Virus record (IMG/VR): IMGVR_UViG_3300022924_000026 | Span: 1 to 30,686 of that record | Reading direction: 5' to 3' (one strand) | DNA length: 30,686 nt | Source: a virus | Part shown: in pieces, positions 22,216 to 27,979 of the stretch | How positions within the stretch are numbered: the first letter of the stretch is position 1 | Layout of the letters: each line of letters starts with the position of its first letter | Translations under genes and position numbers: made by a program | Notes under the pieces: generated by a model | What the model saw: the letters and a program-made list of their open reading frames with translations, nothing else | What the model was told of the DNA's origin: nothing | The model's database searches: none

Positions 22216-23453
22216 GCACGAAGCACGACAACCGCTACTGGGCTGGCTTCGCCGCCCCGCAGCCCAAGGCCGAGTTCTTCAACGCGATCACCACGCCGGC
22301 GTCCGCCGGTGATGGCACCGTAGCGACGATCCGCATGTACGGGCCGATCGATTCCTACGGTGGCTGGTGGGGGATATCCGCGAAGGACATGGGCATCGTC
22401 CTCGATGCCCTGCCCGATTCGGTCACGCAGATCATCCTGCGGATCAACAGCCCCGGCGGAGAAGTGTTCGAGGGCGTGTCGATCCTGAACATGCTGCGCG
22501 CCCACAAGGCGACTGTGACAGCCGTGGTCGATGGCCTCGCCGCATCGGCCGCTTCGTTCATCGCCGCGGGCTGCGACGAGACGGTCATGTCTCCTGGAAC
22601 GCAGATGATGATCCATTCGCCATGGTCGTTCACCTACGGCAACGCCGTGGAGCTGCGCAAGACGGCCGAGATGCTCGATGGAATCGAGGCGTCCATCGTG
22701 GAGATCTACACGGAGAAGGCGGGCGAGAAGGACTGGACAGCCCTGCTCGCCGCCGACACGTGGATGACCGGTGCCGAGACGGTAGAGCTCGGTCTCGCTG
22801 ATCGCATCGCGGTCATCCCCGACGCCGGCGAAACAGAGACGGTCGGGCCTGACGAGCTGGTGCTCACCGCCCCCGATGACGACGACGACTACCTCGCCCG
22901 CGTCACCTCCCTCCCCAACCGGGCAGCAGCCCGGTCCCACAATCTCCCGAGCTCGTCCGAGCCGGGTGTCCCCAACCGAAAGGAGAACGCTGTGGCTTAC
23001 AGCGATCTGCAGGCTGGCATCCGCACGCGACTCGGCGTGACCGATGCCGCCGCCAATGACGAGACGCTGTTCGCAGCCCTCGACGAGGCGCTCGCGGAGC
23101 AGCCCGAAACCATCACGGCCTCCATCCCGGAGGGCACCGTCCTGATCGACTCCGCTGTGCTGACCGACCTGCAGGCATCCGCCGCGCTGGGTCGCAAGGC
23201 AAGCGAGGCACAGGATGCCGCCCGCCGCGAGGCCATCGTCGACGCAGCCGTGAACGAGGGCCGCATCGCCCCCGCCTCGCGCGACATGTGGCTGACGAAC
23301 CTCGCCGTGAACGAAGAGGGCACCGTGTCCCTCATCGGCTCGCTCGCGAAGAACACCGTTCCGGTGACTGAGGTCGGCAAGTCCGACGACGCCACCTCCG
23401 AAGCAGACAGCCTCTACGCCGCGGCGTGGGGCTCCGAAGAGAAGGCGGTCTGA
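22212..23453 (+). CDS. ClpP-like head maturation protease with C-terminal scaffold region
   Basis: 413 aa. The N-terminal 200 residues have a ClpP/S14 fold: ILRINSPGGEVFEG (about 75-88), the nucleophile in GLAASAASFIAAG (Ser112), and MMIHSPW with His135. After residue 205 comes a disordered acidic linker, then a helical scaffold-like domain (from about 261). It overlaps the portal stop as ATGA. An internal GTG at 22992 with its own ribosome site starts the scaffold part separately. The protease trims capsid precursors during head maturation. Confidence 0.9.
   Translation: MSTKHDNRYWAGFAAPQPKAEFFNAITTPASAGDGTVATIRMYGPIDSYGGWWGISAKDMGIVLDALPDSVTQIILRINSPGGEVFEGVSILNMLRAHKATVTAVVDGLAASAASFIAAGCDETVMSPGTQMMIHSPWSFTYGNAVELRKTAEMLDGIEASIVEIYTEKAGEKDWTALLAADTWMTGAETVELGLADRIAVIPDAGETETVGPDELVLTAPDDDDDYLARVTSLPNRAAARSHNLPSSSEPGVPNRKENAVAYSDLQAGIRTRLGVTDAAANDETLFAALDEALAEQPETITASIPEGTVLIDSAVLTDLQASAALGRKASEAQDAARREAIVDAAVNEGRIAPASRDMWLTNLAVNEEGTVSLIGSLAKNTVPVTEVGKSDDATSEADSLYAAAWGSEEKAV
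22992..23453 (+). CDS. internal in-frame scaffold protein (Nu3-like arrangement)
   Basis: 153 aa if started at GTG 22992, within and in frame with the protease gene. GAAAGGAG ends 6 bases before this GTG, a better ribosome site than many real starts here, and the change from disordered linker to a structured helical chain (AYSDLQAGIRTRLGVTDAAA) is exactly at this point. The arrangement copies lambda gpC and gpNu3. The scaffold would guide capsid assembly and be removed later. Expression is predicted, not shown. Confidence 0.55.
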   Translation: MAYSDLQAGIRTRLGVTDAAANDETLFAALDEALAEQPETITASIPEGTVLIDSAVLTDLQASAALGRKASEAQDAARREAIVDAAVNEGRIAPASRDMWLTNLAVNEEGTVSLIGSLAKNTVPVTEVGKSDDATSEADSLYAAAWGSEEKAV

Positions 23454-23455
23454 TC

Positions 23456-23821
23456 ATGGCTGACTACCTGCCCAAGTTCACCCCCGGCAAGGCCGTGACC
23501 TTCAACCCCTCGGCAGCCGTCACCGGCGGCCGCCTGGTTGAGGTCACCGGCAATCGCGAGGTCGGCCCCGCGGGCGCCGACGCTGCCGACGTGGTCGGTG
23601 TCGCTGGCTTCGACGCGGCGATCGGCGAGCCGGTCACCGTCTACACGCGCCCCACCGGCGTGCACCAGCTGGTCGCCAGCGGTGCCATCACCGCGGGCGC
23701 GAAGGTCATCTCGGCAGCAGCCGGGAAGGTCGCCACCATCGGTGCCGGCGTCAACCCCATCGGCATCGCCCTCGAGGCCGCTGCCGCCGATCTGGACGTC
23801 ATCGACGTCCTGTTCATCTAA
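23456..23821 (+). CDS. capsid decoration/stabilisation protein
   Basis: 121 aa. A small beta-barrel-like protein: FTPGKAVTFNPSAAVTGGRL, EVTGNREVGPAGADA, TVYTRPTGVHQLVASG, ending DLDVIDVLFI. The composition and place directly before the major capsid gene match DUF2190-type cement proteins that bind the mature shell. ATG 23456 is 2 bases after the protease stop. Confidence 0.75.
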   Translation: MADYLPKFTPGKAVTFNPSAAVTGGRLVEVTGNREVGPAGADAADVVGVAGFDAAIGEPVTVYTRPTGVHQLVASGAITAGAKVISAAAGKVATIGAGVNPIGIALEAAAADLDVIDVLFI

Positions 23822-23834
23822 GGAGCAAGAAGAC

Positions 23835-24749
23835 ATGGCGTCTTACACCTACCCGGTTCCGCGGCCGTCCGGCGCGCTGACCCCGGAGCAGACTCACCTT
23901 CTGCTCCGCAACCCGCTGCTGATCGCGAAGCGAGTTGCCTCGCTGACCGACCAGCGCTTCATCGGCGACTACCTGCTCGCGGGCCGCTACTCCGCTGAGG
24001 GCGGCGGTATCTTCTACGAGACCGGCGAGCAGATCTTCCCCTCCGACGTTTCGGAGTCGGTCGCCCCGAACGGCGAGTACCCGAAGACGGTGATGACCGA
24101 CGGTGAGATCGCCTCGGCCAAGACCGACAAGCGCGGACTCGAGACCGACGTGACCGACGAGCGGATCAAGCGCGGCTCGCAGGGCGCACTCGACCGCGCG
24201 CTCACCAAGATCGTCAACGGTCTGGTGCGCGACGTCGACAGCATCGCCATGGCAGTCGTCGCGTCCAAGGTCACCGACGCCTTCGCATCCAGCGCGTGGA
24301 CCACCGTCGCGAACGTCGTGCAGTCGCTCGCGGCGGCGAAGGCCAACCGCGAGGACCTGGCCCTCGGCCTGAACCTCGACACCGTCGCGCTCAGCGGCGC
24401 CCAGTGGGCGAAGGTCATGGGCCTGTTCGCTTCGGCCGGAGTCCTGCCCCGCGAGGACGGGAACCCGATCGTCAACGGCCAGTTCCCCGCGAACCTGCTC
24501 GGCTACACGTGGGTCACCTCGCCGCACATCGTCGGCAGCGACCCGCTCCTCGTGGACCGCGAGCAGCTCGGCGGCATGGCCGACGAAGACCTCGGCTCGC
24601 CCGACTACGCGCGCGCCGGAGACTTCAACGTGGAGACCTACTCGAAGCGCAACGACACGGACAGCTACACCGTCCGCGCCCGCCGCGTCGTGGTCCCCGT
24701 CGTCCTCGAGCCGCGTGCCGGCCTCCGCGTCACCGGAACGACCCTCTGA
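23835..24749 (+). CDS. major capsid protein
   Basis: 304 aa, with AAGGAG before ATG 23835. The protein starts MASYTYPVPRPSGALTPEQT and has an HK97-like N-arm/E-loop region (FYETGEQIFPSDVSE, GLETDVTDERIKRGSQGALD) and a C-terminal beta domain (NVETYSKRNDTDSYTVRARR). It forms the icosahedral shell. No proteolysis site could be assigned. Confidence 0.88.
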   Translation: MASYTYPVPRPSGALTPEQTHLLLRNPLLIAKRVASLTDQRFIGDYLLAGRYSAEGGGIFYETGEQIFPSDVSESVAPNGEYPKTVMTDGEIASAKTDKRGLETDVTDERIKRGSQGALDRALTKIVNGLVRDVDSIAMAVVASKVTDAFASSAWTTVANVVQSLAAAKANREDLALGLNLDTVALSGAQWAKVMGLFASAGVLPREDGNPIVNGQFPANLLGYTWVTSPHIVGSDPLLVDREQLGGMADEDLGSPDYARAGDFNVETYSKRNDTDSYTVRARRVVVPVVLEPRAGLRVTGTTL

Positions 24750-25051
24750 TGGCTGAGCGTTACGTCGTCGTCGGAGCAGTCGCGGTCCTTCCCACCGAAG
24801 GCGGAAGCGAGCGGTACCTGTACCGCGGCGCCCACATCGGCGAGGGATACACGGACGAGGGAATCAAGCACGCGCTTGGCCTCGGCCTGATCCAGAAGGC
24901 CAAGGCACCAGCGAAGCCCGCCGCCGAGAAGACCGCCGAGGAGAAGGCGGCAGCCGAGAAGGGTGCCGCCGACAAGGTTGCGGCCGAGAAGGCGGCTGCC
25001 GACAAGGTGGCCGCCGACGCAGCAGCAACAGCCAAGCAGCAGCTGAAGTAA
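24749..25051 (+). CDS. head-region protein with Ala/Lys repeat tail
   Basis: 100 aa; ATG 24749 overlaps the capsid stop. Residues 1-55 form a small beta domain (RYVVVGAVAVLPTEGG, YRGAHIGEGYTDEG). Residues 56-100 are a lysine/alanine repeat of the AAEKxAADKV type, likely one long helix binding DNA or a partner. Similar small proteins sit between capsid and connector genes in other phages. Confidence 0.6.
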   Translation: MAERYVVVGAVAVLPTEGGSERYLYRGAHIGEGYTDEGIKHALGLGLIQKAKAPAKPAAEKTAEEKAAAEKGAADKVAAEKAAADKVAADAAATAKQQLK

Positions 25052-25069
25052 CGAGAAGGGGGCGATGGA

Positions 25070-25432
25070 GTGATTATCAAGCCAGAGGAAATCAGCGCCG
25101 ACGACGATCTCGCGCGGCGCATCCTGGTGCGCGCGCGTTCCATCGCCCCCTGCCTCGCCTCGATACCTGACGACGACGACCGCAAGAAGGACGCGATCGC
25201 GATCCTGAAGGGCGTCGTCGCCGAGGTGCCGGCGCCCGGCGCGCGGCGAGTCCGCTCGCGAGGGCGAAACGGAACATCGATCAGCTACAGCGATCTCGGA
25301 GCAGCGTTCAGCGACGACGACATGGCGAGCCTCCGCTCGCTGTGTGAAGTCGCGCCCGTCGGCCTACCGGTCGGGAGCTTCCCGGAGGCGCGTCCGATCG
25401 AGCGCGAGTGGGCGGAGGGTCCGTACTCATGA
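25070..25432 (+). CDS. head-tail connector protein (adaptor)
   Basis: 120 aa from GTG 25070, with AAGGGGG upstream. Helical, DDDLARRILVRARSIAPCLA then DAIAILKGVVAEV, and a C-terminal GTSISYSDLGAAFSDDDMAS. The motif layout and position match gp6/gp15-type adaptors that bind below the portal. The specific connector role is inferred from gene order. Confidence 0.65.
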   Translation: MIIKPEEISADDDLARRILVRARSIAPCLASIPDDDDRKKDAIAILKGVVAEVPAPGARRVRSRGRNGTSISYSDLGAAFSDDDMASLRSLCEVAPVGLPVGSFPEARPIEREWAEGPYS

Positions 25433-25758
25433 GCTGGGACGATCCGTTCTTCTACCCGCACAAGGTGAGCATCCGCAACGCCCGACCGTCCGGCGGCATG
25501 GGCAGCGGCTACGCGGCGGCGCGCACCGTCAGCGCGGAGGTGAAGGACGAGCAACGTCTCGTCCGCACCGCCGACGGCCGCGAGGTCGTGTCCTCCTCGT
25601 CGGTCACCGTGCCGATCAGCGAGCACGTCCCGGTCGGCTCCCTCGTCACCGTGTGGCCCGGCACCGCCCGGGAGCGTGAGGCGGAAGTCCTCGCCGTCGC
25701 CGCCAACGAGAACGACCTCGACGACCTCGACTCGTTCCTCGTCCTGTCCCTGAAATAG
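25429..25758 (+). CDS. head-tail connector protein (stopper-like)
   Basis: 109 aa. FYPHKVSIRNARPSGGMGSG, then EVKDEQRLVRTADGREVVSS and a beta-rich end (VGSLVTVWPGTARERE). It is beta-rich like head-closure (stopper) proteins, and its length and order fit. ATG 25429 overlaps the preceding stop as ATGA. Confidence 0.65.
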   Translation: MSWDDPFFYPHKVSIRNARPSGGMGSGYAAARTVSAEVKDEQRLVRTADGREVVSSSSVTVPISEHVPVGSLVTVWPGTAREREAEVLAVAANENDLDDLDSFLVLSLK

Positions 25759-25767
25759 GAGGCCGTC

Positions 25768-26085
25768 ATGCAGATGCATGTGCCCATCGCGTCGATGGTC
25801 GAGAAGGCAGCGCAGGACGGGCTGCGCACCGCCGGGCGCCAGATGCTGAAGCGCGCCCGTGAGCTCAGCCCCACCGACAGCGGCGAGTCCGACAAGACCG
25901 GGTTCTCCCTGGTGGATGACCTCACCTTGCAGGTGGGGTTCAAGTCGCACGTGTCCCGCCTGCAGCACGAAGACCTCGACGCCCAGCACAAGCCGGGCGA
26001 GCAGGCGAAGTTCCTTGAAGCCGCGGCCGACGAGACGGACGTCGGCGCGATCATCGCCGCGAAGGTGCGGGCATCTCTTGGATGA
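25768..26085 (+). CDS. tail-completion protein, HK97 gp10-like
   Basis: 105 aa. GLRTAGRQMLKRARELSPTD is the typical N-terminal segment of gp10-like neck proteins, followed by SDKTGFSLVDDLTLQVGFKS and a helical C terminus. GGAGG lies just upstream. It joins the connector to the tail tube. Confidence 0.75.
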   Translation: MQMHVPIASMVEKAAQDGLRTAGRQMLKRARELSPTDSGESDKTGFSLVDDLTLQVGFKSHVSRLQHEDLDAQHKPGEQAKFLEAAADETDVGAIIAAKVRASLG

Positions 26086-26497
26086 CGCGACGCTCACGAT
26101 GCTCATCTGCGCCACCCTCGGCACGATCCCCGGGTGGGACTGGAACCCCGACGACCCCGAGCACGTCTACGCGAAAGACGCCGTGGTCATCTACTACGGC
26201 GCGCTTGGTACCGAGCCCGACAAGGGTGTTGGCGTCCGCGTGTACGGCACCACCGACGAGCGCGACCTCAGCTGGCGGCGCGTGCAGCTGAGGCTGCGCG
26301 GCGAACGCGGCCGCCCCGATGGTGCCGACCGGCTGTCTGCCCCGTCGTTCGCGATCCTCCATGGACTTTCCCGATTGGGAGGGATCAGCAGCATCACCAG
26401 ACAGTCGATGGCACCAGCCGGTGCCGACGACAACCGGCGCGAAGAGCGCACGGAGAACTACCTCATCATCCTCGACAACCAGGAGAGCCTCACATGA
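26078..26497 (+). CDS. tail terminator-like protein
   Basis: 139 aa from TTG 26078, or 132 aa from ATG 26099. TTG is chosen because it overlaps the previous stop and GAAGGTG lies upstream; no ribosome site precedes the ATG. The body (GWDWNPDDPEHVYAKDAVVI, VRVYGTTDERDLSWRRVQLR) is beta-rich, like tail-tube terminator proteins at this place in siphovirus genomes. Moderate certainty from order. Confidence 0.6.
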   Translation: MDDATLTMLICATLGTIPGWDWNPDDPEHVYAKDAVVIYYGALGTEPDKGVGVRVYGTTDERDLSWRRVQLRLRGERGRPDGADRLSAPSFAILHGLSRLGGISSITRQSMAPAGADDNRREERTENYLIILDNQESLT

Positions 26498-27255
26498 ACA
26501 CCAAAGTCCCCCTTCCCGCCGGCACGACCCTCGGCAAGAGCTTCGAGTACGGCCTCGACGTCAACCTCGGGACCTTCGCCAATCCGGACTGGCAGCCGTT
26601 CCGCCGGATCAGCGGATTCCAGCCGACGCCCACGCCGACGACGATGGACGCGCAGACGTACGACGACCAGGGCGCGCCCAACTCGGACGTGACTGGCTGG
26701 GGCTGGGCCGTGGCGTTCATCGCGCAGGTGAACCGCTCCCTCGCCACGGGGAAGTACCTGCCCGAGGTGGAGTACCTCCTCGCTCGCACCCGACCGAGCG
26801 CGAAGGCGGAGGCGGCGGTGGCCGATGTCCGCTGGTACCACAAGCCCGAGCTTGGAACCCCTAACCCGACTGACGCCGGCCGCGGCTTCTGCACCGTCGG
26901 CGCTCAGCGACAGAACACGGGTCCCGGCGGCGAGATCGAAAACCTGAACTTCACCCTCACCGGCAAGGGATCGTACGAGGAGATCGTGAATCCGTTCACC
27001 GGATGGGGCTCAACCGCCCCGACGATCTCCGGCATCCCCGAGGTTCTCGCGGGCGACGGTGATCTCTTCACCATCAACGGCACCGGCCTGATCGGCACCA
27101 CGGCGGTCACCATCGACGACATCGCCACGGAGTTCACCACCGTCGGTGCCGGATCCATCATCGCTCAGATGCTGCCGGGCGACGCCGGCAGCGTCGCCAT
27201 CGAGGTCACGACCCCGGGCGGCAGCGCCACGTTCAGCTACACGAGAGGGGCGTAA
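26494..27255 (+). CDS. major tail tube protein with Ig-like C-terminal domain
   Basis: 253 aa, with AGGAG before ATG 26494. Residues 1-170 form the tube core (GLDVNLGTFANPDWQPFRRI, WGWAVAFIAQVNRSLATGKY, PGGEIENLNFTLTGKGSYEE). The last 80 residues are an IPT/TIG-type Ig domain, starting APTISGIPEVLAGDGDLFTI and ending in GGSATFSY. Such domains decorate the outside of tails and may bind surface carbohydrate. Confidence 0.85.
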   Translation: MNTKVPLPAGTTLGKSFEYGLDVNLGTFANPDWQPFRRISGFQPTPTPTTMDAQTYDDQGAPNSDVTGWGWAVAFIAQVNRSLATGKYLPEVEYLLARTRPSAKAEAAVADVRWYHKPELGTPNPTDAGRGFCTVGAQRQNTGPGGEIENLNFTLTGKGSYEEIVNPFTGWGSTAPTISGIPEVLAGDGDLFTINGTGLIGTTAVTIDDIATEFTTVGAGSIIAQMLPGDAGSVAIEVTTPGGSATFSYTRGA

Positions 27256-27258
27256 GCC

Positions 27259-27660
27259 GTGGGCGCTGTCGACTTCTCCGAGGGGGCGGCGCCCGCCCTC
27301 GAGCTCACGTTCGGCGGCCGCACCTACGAGGTGCAGCCGCCGACCGTGGAGGGCTCGAAGCAGCTGATCGCAGCAGCCGTGCGCGCCGAGGTGAACCTCG
27401 GGCTGGTGAAGGGCGAGATCCCTCCCGCAGTGCTGGAAGTGCTCAGCACCATCGGCCCAGGCGAGCACCCGGCGCTGGGCGAGGCGTACGCGCTGCTCGC
27501 CGCCGACGGCGTCCCGCAGCAGTCCATCGACCGGATGGCCTACTACGCGACGTTCTACTGGGCGCGCGGCAAGGAGTACGCCGACAGCCTCGCCACGATC
27601 CTCTTCACCGCACGCGAAGCCGGGACTGCGCAGGGTGGCGAGCCTGTCCCAAAAGACTGA
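27259..27660 (+). CDS. tail assembly chaperone (G-like)
   Basis: 133 aa from GTG 27259. ALELTFGGRTYEVQPPTVEG, then QLIAAAVRAEVNLGLVKGEI and a helical end with MAYYATFYWARGKEY. It lies between tail tube and tape measure genes, where the lambda G/GT-type chaperones lie. Its end carries the CCCAAAA slippery site and a stop 3 bases after it, allowing a -1 shifted fusion. Confidence 0.8.
   Translation: MGAVDFSEGAAPALELTFGGRTYEVQPPTVEGSKQLIAAAVRAEVNLGLVKGEIPPAVLEVLSTIGPGEHPALGEAYALLAADGVPQQSIDRMAYYATFYWARGKEYADSLATILFTAREAGTAQGGEPVPKD
27648..27654 (+). other. predicted -1 ribosomal frameshift site
   Basis: CCCAAAA in the X XXY YYZ form: zero frame GTC CCA AAA GAC TGA; slipping back by one gives CCC AAA AGA CTG and continues to 27977. 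Together the product is about 239 aa. This is the expected place and polarity for a tail chaperone frameshift. Confidence 0.75.
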
Positions 27661-27977
27661 ACACCGCCGAGGACTGGGCCCCCTACGGCATCGGTGAGCC
27701 AGACGACGAAGGCTGGTATCCGGACTACCGTCCGGTGCCGGAAGCTCTCAAGCCCGAAGCAGCATCCGCTGTGGCGAAGCCGACCGAGACCGTCATCGAC
27801 GGCTCTTGGTTCGCGCTCGTCTCCAACTGGCGGCTGGTCGTCGCCGAGCTCGCCGAGCGCGGCATCGACCTCTACGACCCGCTGATCCTCGCGCGGCCGT
27901 GGCCCGGCATCCGGGCCGTCATCTTCTCGCTGCTCGATTCCAACACGCGCCTGCGTGCCGTTCTGACCCGGAGGTAG
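27654..27977 (+). CDS. tail assembly chaperone extension (T part of G-T)
   Basis: 107 aa made only by -1 frameshift from the upstream chaperone, since no start with a ribosome site is seen before 27735. It reads RLNTAEDWAPYGIGEPDDEG, then LVSNWRLVVAELAERGIDLY and a C-terminal PGIRAVIFSLLDSNTRLRAV helix. A GTG at 27735 could in principle start a shorter 80 aa protein. The extended chaperone binds the tape measure protein. Confidence 0.75.
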   Translation, partial: RLNTAEDWAPYGIGEPDDEGWYPDYRPVPEALKPEAASAVAKPTETVIDGSWFALVSNWRLVVAELAERGIDLYDPLILARPWPGIRAVIFSLLDSNTRLRAVLTRR

Positions 27978-27979
27978 CC

